Positions 29,330-41,600 of a stretch of DNA of 64,000 bases are shown here, in pieces. Position numbers and translations under genes: made by a program. This stretch comes from Haematococcus lacustris. Its lineage: Eukaryota; Chlorophyta; Chlorophyceae; Chlamydomonadales; Haematococcaceae. Where the stretch lies: NCBI GenBank assembly GCA_030144725.1, contig JASKMD010000003.1, forward strand, positions 10,660,855 through 10,724,854, in the 5' to 3' direction. Position 1 is the first letter of the stretch, and every line of letters begins with the position of its first letter. The notes below the pieces were generated by a model. The model was not told the DNA's origin, did no database searches, and was given only the letters and a program-made list of their open reading frames with translations.

Positions 29330-30990
29330 TGCAGTGCGCACTGTCGACTAGCGCGGATCTTCTGCAAGGTTACTAATGCGACATCTGACCTGACAGCTCG
29401 CTCCCTTGCGACCTTAATGAAACCCTAGGGTCAGCTGACACGAAGCTAGTTTCTTTTCATGTCTTAGCGGCTAGTCAACCGGGCTCCCTCGCCACGTAGT
29501 GGTGGAGCCCGGGGCCCACTTGCACAGTCAAACTGCATGCCATTTACTAGGGAGCACACTCTGCCGCACGGAAGAGTTTTGCTAACAAGTTGCTGCAGCA
29601 GGCCTTCCCCCGAGCAGCGTTCATGCCGGCGGCCTTTGCGGCAGCTACGACCCGACGCGCCACATCGTTGTCCTTGACCCTAGTTCTAATCACCGTGGGG
29701 CTCTGCGGATAGCTGCTGATCGAAAGCCATCGCTGCTAGCTGATTGCCGTACCGCTGCTGCACTACGCCATGTGGGCTGCCTCCTCCCGTTTCAGCTGTT
29801 GCTGGAGGTGGGCTTGCTCAGCCTGAGCTTGGTCTGGGCCAGAGCCACCCTTGTCCTGTTGGCGGTGACCAGGCTGTGGGTATTGTTGAGGGGCGCGGGT
29901 CGCCTGTCCAGGTGCCGGGAACCGGCATGTGGGGGGAGGCGCAGGCCTGTGGCAGCCGGTTGCGTGCATGGACAAATTGCACCAACCAGAATACCAGCTG
30001 TCTATGATGTCTATGGACGAAAGCAGCATTGAAGCAGCGTGCGAGCATGCCGCCCAGGCCCCTCCAACAGCCTTCCCACTGCCAAGGCCAATTGCCACTG
30101 CCCAGCCGCAGCATCAAGAGCAACAGCAGCGGGGTCAGCAGTACCAGTTGGAGCAGCAGACACCAAAGGGCACGGCCTGAAGCCATCGTATGCGACCCAG
30201 CCACCAGGGCCAGGCCATGAACGAGGGACCCCCAGCCAGCCTGCTTTCCCACCCTACGGTGGGCTTGTTCCCCCACCCGCTCACCCACCTGGCCCTACCC
30301 CGGCTTGGCAAGTCCAAGCTCAAGGAGGCAACGCACAGTCACCTGCTCCCCCGTAGCCTACAACTATGGGACTCTGCCTCCTGTAAGGGAGTTTCAGCAA
30401 TAAGAAGAAGACTACGCCGGTAACCAATAAAAAACAATAAAAATACTGCCAGGGGCGCAGACTTTCACATTTTCATTTCACGATAAAAACTTCCCAGTTT
30501 TCCATGAAGATGTGAAGGACTTTCACGCCAGTGAAATTGCACGGTTGCCGCTGGTTTCTCAGCCTTCCCTTAAGCACGCGGCCTGTTTGTTGGCCTGCAC
30601 ACCCCATTCACAAGCAGATATCGGTTTACGTTCAGATTTGCAGATGAGAATCCTCAGTGAGAATCTGCTTGAAAATCCAAAAATTTCACAAGCCTGGTTC
30701 AAGCACCTTGGCATGCACTACGTCCCCTAACCCTAACTCACGACCCTGTTACCTTGTGTCATCTCATTGGGGCGTTTGTCCTGTCCCTGCGCCTTTTTGA
30801 CAGGCAGGTATGGCCCAAAGCTCTAATGGCTCAATGCCGCTTGCCAAATTTGAAATACTGCCATTCTAATTCAAAGCGATGTGCTCATGCGGGTGATTGT
30901 GTGCAGGTGTTGAGCTGAGCAGTAGTCACCAGTCCAACTGGAGCGCTCAGCTTTAGATGGCTGCCAGGAAGCCGGAAGGGGAGCGCTGTG
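29330..30990. other. Downstream of UROD; no gene recognised
   Basis: Gln/Pro-rich short frames occur at 29990-30360, including one in which QPAFPPYGGLVPPPAHPPGP is readable, but none has convincing exon borders. From 30410 to 30730 the base composition shifts toward A/T and one frame runs to 30730 with KDFHASEIARLPLV near its start and no ATG. This could be a foreign or transposon-derived fragment. Confidence 0.5.
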
Positions 30991-30999
30991 GAAGTCAAG

Positions 31000-31735
31000 T
31001 GCCTCGAGAGGTGAGGAGGCGTTAGGCTGGTGGCCCATCAGTGAACAGCCAGAGTTTGTGAGGACTGTACAGACAACAATGATAACTAGCATGCCTACGT
31101 TCAGCCCATGTGCACCTTTGTTTGTGCACGTAGCCGGGGGTATGTTGCAGAAAGTCCCTTGGGAGGGAGGGCGACTGAGCAGCCATACGGCTTCAGTGGT
31201 GTTATGTATTTCAAAACCAGCTGCAAATTAGTAGCGGTGGCAGTCAATACCTTTCAGCAGAGGCGCTCCCTCCGCAACTGGTCTCAAGTAGCCTAGAGGG
31301 CCTGGATGTGGGTCTGGAAGCCATCCATGGAGGTCCATTGCGCAGAGGCAGATGCAAGCTGCTGCAACTGAAGGACAGTTGCCGTGCAAGGCTTGGCTTG
31401 GCTTTGCCCGCTGCAAGGCTTGGCTTTGCTCAGCCCGCTGCCATGACTTGTGCTTCCTGCCCTTGCTCAATACCACGCCATTCTGCCGTTGGTTTCTTGC
31501 AACGAAGGGCAGGGCTGCGGTACTGATCTGTCCAAGCCTGCCTCCTGGCTCGAGAGGTGGGGGAGGCGTTGGGCTGGGTTTGAAAGAGACCCTAGGCCCT
31601 AGACTTCATGTTGAGCCCATGTGCACCTTTGTGTTTGTACCTTGCTTTGAAGTGCGTTACAGAAAGTCCCGAACCCCTAGAGGGGGAGGGCGGCCAAGCA
31701 GCCTAACGGCTGACGGCTTAAGCGGTGTAAGCCAC
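31000..31735 (+). repeat. Diverged direct duplication (~31000-31210 and ~31545-31735)
   Basis: Both copies share, in order, CTCGAGAGGTG...GAGGCGTT, then GCCCATGTGCACCTTTG, then AGAAAGTCCC and GGGAGGGCG followed by the AGCAGCC/CGGCTT block. The second copy ends with the 32-bp motif also present at 15571-15602. No protein is recognised. Confidence 0.75.
31691..31722 (+). repeat. 32-bp dispersed motif, copy 2
   Basis: Identical to 15571-15602. It marks the end of the second copy of the 31-kb duplication. Confidence 0.85.
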
Positions 31736-31744
31736 CTATCCACA

Positions 31745-32527
31745 ATGCCTCTGAGTAAGCGGAAGAGCACCGTCAAGCAAAAGCCGCTGAGCAGTGAATG
31801 TGAGAGCCGGCTAAGCAAACGCAGGGCCACCAAGCCTGCTGACTGGAAACACCCAGCAGGGCAGGTGGAACAGTGCTTGCTGCACCCAGCCTGGAGCCAG
31901 CAGCGTGACCAGCCAGTGCGGGGCATCATGTGGTGCCCTGTAGTGGCATCACGCAAGCCCCCACAGGCCCCATGCAGCGGCCAGGCGGCCACGCAGCCAG
32001 CAGCCTCAAAGCCAGGGCCCAGCACACCCTCACCAGCCAAGCACAGCAAGCGCACCGAGCTGAGCAGGCAGCTGAGCCTACCCAGCCCGTTAAAGGCAAA
32101 GGCAAGGCCCAAAGCCATGCAGGCTGCCAAAGCCAGGAAGGTGGCTGGACAGGGATTGGAAACAGGGCCAGACCAGGCAGCTCTGCCAGCCAAGGGCAAG
32201 GAGTACCAGGCTTGGGCTACAAGCCATGTGAATGCCATGTGCATGGCAACTCCACACAGACAAAAACACCGTAGTGGTTCACGCTTAGTGTTCCACGGAA
32301 ATAAAGGCCCTAGGTTGAGGGCCAATATGCTGACCTGTCTAAGCATATATTTGGTAGGTTCAGAACAGAGTCAGATGGGTGGGTGTAGGCACAGGTATCA
32401 CGAATGGCGACCACGTGTCCATTCTTTTTTATTCCTACCCAACTCGCATACTGCATACTGGATGCTACATCCATTCTCTCCCCTACCTACTGCCCCACAC
32501 TCAGTTTGCGCTCGCTCTAGCCTGTAG
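31745..32527 (+). CDS. Possible basic low-complexity protein, unrecognised
   Basis: An ATG (31745) opens a 260-codon frame that is also open upstream to 31352. The first ~180 residues are Lys/Arg/Ala/Pro-rich (MPLSKRKSTVKQKP..., repeated AKARPKAMQAAKARK) and would be nuclear or disordered; the tail after about 32280 looks non-coding. The opposite strand is also open across 31657-32346, so length alone is weak evidence in this GC-rich DNA. Its start follows directly after the dispersed 32-bp motif, so it may belong to a repeat family. Confidence 0.25.
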   Translation: MPLSKRKSTVKQKPLSSECESRLSKRRATKPADWKHPAGQVEQCLLHPAWSQQRDQPVRGIMWCPVVASRKPPQAPCSGQAATQPAASKPGPSTPSPAKHSKRTELSRQLSLPSPLKAKARPKAMQAAKARKVAGQGLETGPDQAALPAKGKEYQAWATSHVNAMCMATPHRQKHRSGSRLVFHGNKGPRLRANMLTCLSIYLVGSEQSQMGGCRHRYHEWRPRVHSFLFLPNSHTAYWMLHPFSPLPTAPHSVCARSSL

Positions 32528-32533
32528 CGGTGC

Positions 32534-35500
32534 CTAGCTGAAGTGGTGACAACACCCTTGCTGCAAATGTCCCTCAATTGTGGTCGCAGCCCAAATGGCA
32601 GCCTCCTCCCCCCACCCTCCTATCCTAAACACGCAGAGCAGCAGCGTCCTTAGGTCCATGCTTGCTGCACTAAAACATGCACCTCAACTGCTCAAAGCGC
32701 ATCCCAATCTCGGCCAGCAGGATGTGGGTGGTGGCGTTAGGCTGCACCCCGCCCAGCATGCACACCTCAGCCATCAGGTCCTCGGCCTCATCAGGGCACA
32801 CCGGTGTCTTGCACAGGCACCTGCACACAGCCCACCAGCACAAGTGCTTGGTAACTGACTGGTCCACCACACCTTTTCACGAAAAAACAACAAGCCAGAG
32901 TGTAGGCCAGTGAGAGAAATCCCTCTCCTGACACTTCTTGCAGTACTTCATTCATATAGCACCCTTGACACTGCTGGGGAGGACGAGAGCACTGGCGACA
33001 AAGGTGCAGTGCCATCAAGGGACGACTAGGGTCGCCAACAAGGGATGGCAAGCTGCGACCACAAACTGCCGACTGCTGCGCTCAAACGAGGACTGACAGG
33101 TGCCAGCTCACATCTATGCATCCCAGTGGGGCATGCAGGGCAGCGGCTGCGCTAGCAGCCAGGTGTGCAGCCTCTCACCGCATGAGCATGTTGAGGGTGC
33201 GCAGGTCAGGCAGCACGTCGCTGCGCTCCTTCATCTCACACCACACTCGCTCAGCCCGGCCGCGATCACCCCGCTCTGCTGCCTGCACACGGCAGCGTGT
33301 GTTCACGTTTAAAGCATGTGTTTGTCAAGACAGGGATCTGTATCAAGAACGATGCCGACACAGCTACCACAAGCAGTGCTGCACGGACATGCACATTCAC
33401 TATGAGGTGGGGTAATGCCATGCACATGATGCCATGCATAGCAATGCAAGAATCACGCAAGGTTAGCCTGCAAGCTGGGCGGCCAGCAGCACAGCAGGGC
33501 ACAGAGGCCTGCACACCTTTGACAGCTGGCCATTGAACTCCTCCAGCGTGGTCAGTGACCCCAGTGGGAGCCAGGCACAGGTGTCTTCATCCTGGGCTCC
33601 CCCACACCCCCAGCCCCCTCCCTGCCTTGTTGGAGCAGGTCCTGAGCCGGGCGCCCGCACACACCACTGCTCCTCCCCCTCACTGTACTCTGCCTCCTGG
33701 CCCCTGGCGTCTAGCAGCAGCGTGCCCTGCCGCCGGTCACAGCTGGAGCCCTCAGGGTGGGAGTGGCCCAGGTGGGAGTACTCCCAGGTGGCTGAGGTCT
33801 CTGCCCCCCTAGGGTGGAAGCTCAGCCCAGAGCTGGGGGCGTGGCTGCTGAAGCAGGAGGCGGGGAGGCCATGCAGGCATGGAGTCACACCCTGATGTGC
33901 CGACAGGCCGGACATGTCAGGCAGGGATTTGCCCGGGAGGCCGTGGCTGGTCAGTAGGCTGTCTGAGGGTCCAGGGTGGCAGCCACACCCCAGGCCGTCT
34001 GGGTCACTGACCCGGGTAGAGCCCATGGAATGAGCGCGGCGAAGGGCTGACGTTGCAAGCAGGTCCCCGCCTGCCTCGTGCCAGCTCAGGGCGCTGCGCC
34101 CTCGCCCTGTGGAAGCCAGCACCCGGCACACCAAGCATTGACACAAGGCATTGACCCAGGCATTGACACAAGGCATTGACCCAGAGCAGCGAGACCAGCA
34201 CGGAGAAAACAGTAGGAACCATAGGTCATACCTTTAGGCGACTGCACGGGTGTGAAGAAATCAACCTCGTCACACATAAGGTGTGATAGCGGGTCCGCGT
34301 CTGCCTCCAAGCCTTCGCCTGTCTGCCGCCTGCTGCTGAAGCAGGAGGAGTGGGTGGTGCGCCGGCGGGGTGTAGCATCCGTCATGGGGGTGCCTGGCCC
34401 AGCTGCGGTGTAGCTGGTCAGCAGGTGGTCATGCAGGTGCAGGCTGTTGACTGAGTAGCCTCGCCGACCCAGCGCTGCCACCAGCTCAGTGGGGCACAGG
34501 GCAGCACAGCCCAGGGCACGGCGCCGCTGCTCTGCGCTGACAAGGGCAACGCGGCTGGGGCCCAGGAGCGGATCCCTGGGTGCCGGTGCGCCAGCCAGGA
34601 CGTTGGATTTACTTGGGAGGCCCACTGCCGGCCTCCCATCTGCAGGCACAAGAGCAGGGAGACCAAGGCCAAGCAAGATTAATACTACAACCTCGCTACA
34701 AAGGAAGTCAGGAGTATCACGCAGCACTAAGGCAGCGCGGCTGATCAGAAGAGCAACGACCAGCTAGTGTATTGCAGGGATTTTTGGAGCAAAGGGCCAC
34801 TGCGTCCTCAATGTGCCGCACCTGGCAGTGCGGCTGACTCTGGCCTCATCCCCAACTCCTCCTCCAGCTCCTGCTCCTCCAGACCCACGTCCTCGTCCTC
34901 GCTGCCGTGGCAGCGCCCCAGCAGGGGGGCAGCAGGCGTGGGGGCGCGCACGCGCTGGCGCTGGGGAGGCCTTAAGACGGAGGCTGGGGTGCGGCCGCCT
35001 GTGGAACTGGCACCTGCGAAACCAGCCACAGCCAGCTGCCACATGTAAAGGGTGTGCAACTCAGCAGGACATACATGTGCAGGGTTGGGGCAGTAAGTGC
35101 AAGTAGGTACGAGTGGCATAAGTATGACAGGACAGTGTGGGAGGGGAAAGCATCACATCAGTGTGCCTGCACCACTTCCAAGTCCTGACAATGGTGCGGG
35201 GTCTGATAGCACTAGGTGTGCATGCTGCTGGTGCTCCTGTTGCTGTTGTAGGAGAAGACCAGTGAACAGTTTGAACCCCCACCTGAGTAGTAGCCAGCTT
35301 TGCCATAGCAGCGTAGGCCGTGTCGGGCTGTGCTGGGAGGTGCAGCAGAGTCGGGGCAGGAGGCCAGCAGGGCAAAGCCCACCCCTGGCTCACTCTCCAC
35401 ACCCTGGTCAGCACCACGCTGACAGGGCTGCTGCACACCTGCACCTACCCAGTCGACACCCAGCCGAACGTGACCAGGGGTGACAGGCTCGCACTCATCC

Positions 35501-37282
35501 ACTGCTTGCAGCACTGAGGCCTGCACAGCCCAGGGCTCCTGTTGCTGCCACTCAATCTTCTGCCCCTGTTCCACACCCGTGGCTGCAGAGTGCAAATCCT
35601 GCTGGCTTGCTGCTGCTGCTGCACGTCTGTTCTGAGCTTTAGATGAGGGCGCTGGCTGCAACAGCCCCCCCGACACCACATGCTTGCTGCTGGCATCGCT
35701 CATGCTGCTGATGATGCAGAAGTCCTCGACAGAGGCTTCTTTATCCAGTCCTTGCACTCCACAGGCCGTGTTGCTCGGCAGTGCTTCCTGTTGCGCTGTG
35801 AAGGCAGGCCAGTCCTCTGAGTCAGAGTCAGGACTTGGGGCATATGCCGACTTGGCTAGCTCTGCATCTCCAGTGCTGGCCACTGGCAGCTGTGGCAGAT
35901 GAGCTGACTGATGCAGAAGGCACTCCTTTGGTAACGACGAGCTGCTGAGCATGTGGTCTAGGCACTGCGCCGCTGCTGCCCCAAACTTCAGCTCTAGTGA
36001 GGCACGCCGCGAGCGGCGCAGCTTGGCAGTGGTAGGCGTAAGGGCAGGCACATCAGGCTGCTGGGTAAGGGAGACGGCCTGGGCTTCAACCCCATGTTCA
36101 CTCGTTGCATAGCCATGCAGTGTCCGCTGTGCAGCTGTTGTTGTAGAGACTTGGCAGCTGGGAGGGAAGGGGGGACATGCCTGCTCTGGGGCTGCCTCAA
36201 GTTCAGCTGGCTGGCTTAAGGAAGAACACCCCAGAAAGGAAAAGGAGGCGGTCGCTAGAGTGGTAGGTGTACTGTGAGCTCCCTGCATCACAGACAAGCA
36301 GGGCTTCTGTATGTGTGGCAACCTTTGCTCCAACCTATGTTGCATGCGGGGCTGATGGTAGATTGTGGTGCACAGACATGCGTGATGTGTGTTTGGTAAT
36401 GTAGCTTACCATCTGAGCACCATTTGCAGACACAACTTTCTCCCATGGCAGCGAGCTAGTCCTGATGCCTGTCCCAGGTAATCCCAGCGAGCTGAACGAC
36501 GCTACTGGGTGGGAGGGCACGAGGGTAGAATCTGATGCACTGTGTAAAGAGTGGGCTATGCCTTGATTCTCAGAGGGAAGTCCTGTTCTTGGTTGCAGAT
36601 GGTAATTGCACTGCGGTGGAGCTAAAGCAGTACAGGAGGGATAGGTGGTCTTTGGCACAGGTGGTGCGCAGTGATCCAGACATCCTGCAGGCACACACGA
36701 GTTATATCTAATTGGGTCTATTTGTTGACTGCAAACACGATGGAGGAGGAGCGAACGATGGTGCACTAACCATGGACGACTGCTGTGACTGCGCAGTCTT
36801 TAGCATAGGCAAAGACACTGGGCGGTACAAGGTGAAGTGACGCCTGGGCTTGCGCCTTCTGCTCGGGTCTGCGAACCGCAGCAGCTCCTTTGGCGCCAGA
36901 GGCGCGCCTGACGATGCGGACCGCTTGCAACCCGCTGACGAGTCCTTCCATGGCTCCGCCCATGTCAAGGCCTGCGAGACCGAAATGCTGGTCAAATCTC
37001 AAGCGCTAGCTGCACGCAAGCTGGGAGTTGAGCAACGCCTTAAGGGCACGCGTGAACGCGGGTCGCCCTTTGATTTAGCGCCACCTTTGGACCCCTACCT
37101 GGGGCTACATTTTCCTCATCGTCTGACGGGCAAGGAGCTAACTCCTCGTGGTCGCCGTGCTGTTTGTTCTTCTTTCGCGGCTTGCTCGCCGTCCAGGGAG
37201 AATGTTTGCGTCCCAGACCAAGTGCGCCCAGCAGCCGCGGGGACGGAGTTCTATCTGGACCATACTCTGTTGTCTGAAACAT
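32534..37282 (-). CDS. Ten-exon gene, 1091-residue protein with PPR-like C-terminal repeats
   Basis: Exons 37099-37282 (ATG 37282), 36771-36971, 36410-36684, 35283-36351, 34822-35013, 34232-34639, 33517-34106, 33179-33282, 32683-32820 and 32534-32648 (TAG) all have GT-AG borders. They sum to 3276 bp, an exact multiple of three with consistent phases. The first ~990 residues are Ser/Ala/Gln-rich and mostly disordered. An early basic patch (KPRKKNKQH) is followed by an Arg/Ala-rich segment around residues 70-110, and there is an acidic SEDEDVGLEEQELEEELG run. The C-terminal exons contain AERVWCEMKERSDVLPDLRT then LNMLMR, and PDEAEDLMAEVCMLGGVQPN, matching the pentatricopeptide pattern of paired helices ending in a PD/PN-T turn. 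PPR proteins bind organelle RNA; with only two or three visible repeats, that role is inference. The last exon is the least certain. Confidence 0.68.
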
Positions 37283-38644
37283 ACTAGCACCGTCAAAGGA
37301 CTGCGCACATAAATAAGTTTGGCCTGGGCACCAAACCCACTAAAGCTATTAAAGGTCCTTACTCCTCCAGCTGTACACTGCGTTACAGGTTGCCTTGCAC
37401 TCATCGCGAGCATCACACATTCATTCTTGAATCGTTCACGCCCTGGCCTTTCAGAGCTGCACGGATGTTTGGCGGGTGACGGCTTTATTGTCCCCGACAT
37501 ACTTGGAACATACTCTGGACTCCCAACTTTGGACATTAGGGTTGGCCATGCCTCGACAAACGTATTGCCGTCGTTTGCCTATACAGCCAATTCCAGGACG
37601 CTCGCGAGGGTTGATGCCCTGGGGTCGCGTACCCGATCCATTATTGACTTGCATCGTGTTGCCCTCCATGGTGGTTTCAGTGAAACTTTCACCCCGTTCA
37701 GGCCACCGGTACCACTGGCCCACCACACACTCATGTCCAGACATATGTGCAAGACATGTTGGGGTGTTTACATGTGTGAAAGCGGGTGTACCCTTGATGA
37801 CTACAACCCCCCACACCAGTGGCACGCTCCCTCCTGAGACCAAGTGCTGAGTTTCAGTGCTGAGTTTCATTGAAACTGCTTGATGCTTGCAAAGCTTTCT
37901 TTAGCCTGATCGGCTGCTAGCTGAGTTGCTGCGGGCCCAGCCATCAATGCTCCGCCGGTACTCTGCAGCCCAGAGCAACCTCTGGCTAGTTTGGGCAGCC
38001 GGTCATTGACCAGCTCGTAGCCCTGCTGGTACTCCTTGCCACGGGCGGGCGTGGCCTCCAGGGGGGCTGGGCAGGGGGGGGTTCCTGGGCAGGTGAAGCT
38101 GAGGGCCGGGCAAGGGGGTGGGGCCTGAGCACGGGGAGGGGGCTCCTGGGCAGGGGGAGGTCCCGAACAGGGAGCTCATGGGCAAGGGGGGCCTGGGCAG
38201 GGGGAGGGGAGTGGGCGGCGCCTCATGGCACCACATCAGGCATCACATCATTGCTTTCACCAATGGCGACTGTGCAATGATGGCGAGGCGCATTGGTTCA
38301 AACGAGGCGCATTGGTGCACCGGAGAGGTTTATCATCCTCGCTGGTTTTGCTAGAGGCCGTTCTGACCTTTGACGTTCTGGCCACCTGCCACGTCACTAA
38401 ATTCGATAGCAGCAAGGGTGTGATCAACAAAGGATTGTAAAATGAGCTGACCACTGCATACTGCTTGTGCTGCCTGAGTGCCTGAGAGTGCCTGAGAGCG
38501 ACACTGGCTGTCCGTGGCTCCATGCATCAGCTGTCGGCTAAACGGTTGGCCGCATGCACAACATCACGCAAGCACAGCAGCACCGGCAAGCGCACATCGA
38601 GCGTCGCAGCAAGTGCAGGTTGCTGTTGCTGTCGACGCTGAACT
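37283..38644. other. Intergenic region between divergent genes
   Basis: Open frames exist on both strands at 37319-37870. The plus frame contains a Cys cluster (MCKTCWGVYMCESGC, about 37739-37785) reminiscent of the C-terminal Cys-rich finger of piggyBac-type transposases, but upstream sequence does not support it. 38000-38230 is G-rich low complexity. Promoters for the minus gene (start 37282) and the plus gene (start 38645) should lie here. Confidence 0.45.
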
Positions 38645-41600
38645 ATGCCAAAAAAATCAAAACCGAGGCTGGACGTGGAGGAGGAGCCGATGCTGTCCGG
38701 CATGGTGGGATCAGCGTAGCATGCCTCCTCCCAGCCCAGCAGGCAACTTGTACTCCTCACAGCACCACAGTAGGTGCCTTGAGCTCCTTGGCTGCAAATG
38801 CAGGCCACATCCAGCGGCCCTGGGACAAATGGCTTCATAGCCAACGGAAGCATGGGAGCAGCCGCATTTGGCTCTCTGCCAGACATACAAGCAATAGCTG
38901 AGCGAGGGCCCAGGGCCCGCCCGGTCATCCACTCCTCTCAATCCCTAGGCGAGGTCGAGCTCGGACGCACGGATACAGCCGGCCAGGCCTCTGACACGGA
39001 GCAGGGGGAGGGCAGCGTCCCCCCAGATCCCCTGCCACCCCCTCTGCTGAAGTTGGTGGAGTACCAGCCGCCACAACGCACAGCCACCTACACGGCTTGG
39101 CGGGTGAGTGGTTTGCGGGGTGCCAGCCAGCCCAGCCCAGCCCAGCCCAGCCCAGCCCAGCCCAGCCCAGCCCAGCCCAGCCCAGCCCAGCCCAGCCCAG
39201 CCCAGCCCAGCCCAGCCCAGCCCAGCCCAGCCCAGCCCAGCCCAGCCCAGCCCAGCCCAGCCCAGCCCAGCCCAGCCCAGCCCAGCCCAGCCCAGCCCAG
39301 CCCAGCCCAGCCCAGCCCAGCCCAGCCCAGCCCAGCCCAGCCCAGCCCAGCCCAGCCCAGCTCGCTGTACACCCACCTGCTGTGCAGTACATCATGTACA
39401 TATGTGTGATTGGGCCCTGGAAGTTGGTGCGTGGCCTGGGCTGGCTGCTCAATCGCTGGCAGCGCGTGTTTCGACCAGTCAGGTGAGCTTCCAAGGGGTC
39501 TTGCCCTCTCCTGCCCACGTGGGAGAGCAGCAGGGGGCAGTCGCAGGCGGATTCTGGCCAACAGGGGCCCCCTGACACGTCATTGCAGCAAGGTATAGCT
39601 GAGGTGGGCAGCAGGGGACTCAGTGGCAGCACTGCACCCGCTGCCGCTGCCTGGCTCTGCCGCTGTGACTTGCATGAGGTCACAGGCGGTATAGGCCCAT
39701 GAGCGATGTGACAGTATACAGAGCGCAACCATGGGCAGCTACATGTGCATGTGGCCTCCCTTGCATGCTGGTGTGGTGAGCCATGCAAGCTCCTGGCTCA
39801 TGCACAAGGCTGGAGGCTGGTAGGCAACCAAGGTGCTTGTAGGCTGACCTGGCAGCTAACCTGGCAGCTGACCTCTCCCTCCTCTCTCAGTCCGTGACTC
39901 ACTGCTGCCTGATCAGCCTCTTGTGCTACTACTGTGTATAGTAGCAGAGTATTTCACAGTACCAACACAAGAGGCTGCACCATTACTATGGCGTGCGTCA
40001 TTTCTAAAGTCAGAGTCCATGGTTTGCAAGACCCTTGGCTCGTGTCATTGAGACATTTCGGGGCTGCTGGCGGGTGGTGCACCTATCCGCCACCTACCCC
40101 TTCAATGCACGCCTCCCTGACCCATTGAGACCCTTGAGAGCGGCGGGTTAGGAAGAAGGGCGCGTCCAGCATGGCGGTGGGGGTGGGCAGCGGGCCTGGC
40201 GGTCTAGGGCCGGGGAGTAGGGCCGGGGAGTAAGGCCTCCCACACCACGTCACCAGGTTGCATTGCAAAGTATCAGGCCGCATTGGTCAGTCGCAGGCCA
40301 CTGCCCACCTGGGCCGTGCCAAGGCCTTCAGTCCCTTCAGCTGTGGCTCTACAGTCCTTACCCAGCCTTCCCAGCCCAGGCATCAGGCAGAGTTCATGAA
40401 CCCACTGCCCCTCCCCCTCCCCCCTCCTCTTGTCTGCCAACCAATCTCTGTGCCTCTCCTCTCCTCACCTGCCTTCTCCTCACCTGCCTCTTATCCCCTT
40501 ACGGTCCCCTCCCTGCTCCATGCGCGAGTGGCCTAAGCCGCTTCGGCGGATGCTAAGGTCACGGCTTTGAAACTAGCCAGACGCATGATTGTGCTCTGGG
40601 GTGAAGGGGTGATCTCGTGGGTGCAACCCTGTCACGCAGGCGAACGCTTTGCGTAGATTTCCTTCTTTCTTTGTTTCTCACCTGCCTCTCCCCACCTGCC
40701 AGCCTGAACTGTTAACTCTGGCACACGGCAGCACCACAGCACCACTGCTCAACTCGGCCGGTCTCTCTGCCTCTCCTCACCTGCCTTCTCCTCACCTAAA
40801 CCCTGAACGGCAGGGCTGGTGCAGCACTACTGCTCAACTCGGCCTGCACGGGCAGAGCGCCTTGCTGCCCAGTGGCCTGTGTGGTGCCCTGCTTGCCCTG
40901 CTGCTGTGTGCTGGCAGTGCTGCGCTGCACTTCACCAACGACCACCTGGACAAGTACATGCCCACTGTGCTCAACGTGTTCACCTGGGCGTGGGGGACGC
41001 TGTCCCTGTTCCTGCACTTCATAGCTGTCTTCACCACCGCCGCCATCGCTCTGGTGAATGCGCGGCTGGCAGCAGCCACCCCTCCCCCTCCCCCCATGGT
41101 AATAGCCCCAGCTGCTGCTGGCCGCTGCTGCCGGCTACACCTGTGTCAACTCTGGCACACTGCCCCAAACCCACCATCACCCTAGCATCCGCACCAACAC
41201 CACCGACAGCTGCATGAAGTCCTAGGCCCGTCAGGGCCATCCCTGGGTGACCCCTCCTGCTGGCTGCTACTGCTGCTGGCTGCTACTGCTGCTGATGTCA
41301 ACCCCTACAAGTCAGGCTTCCTTGCTGCCGGGCTATCCGGGCACTGGGCACTGGGCATTGGTTCAGAACCCCCCTGCAGTGTCCTGCTGGTTGTGGCACG
41401 CTGGCCTGGCTGGTTGCTGCAGGTGCTGCACCACAACGGGCACCGCGTCTTTGCTGCAGCCATCGCTTGCTTGTACCTGCTAAGCCACTACCTCATGGCG
41501 GTCATCATGTGAGCTATGGGCGCACACTGCTGGCACACACTGCACACCTGCAAACCCGCCCGCACTCCCACACACATGTATATACACACATACATACGTG

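Noticed and set aside
38925..39788. 287-codon minus-strand frame rich in GLGWA repeats
   Set aside because: A read-through of the (AGCCC)n intron array; both strands and all frames are open there.
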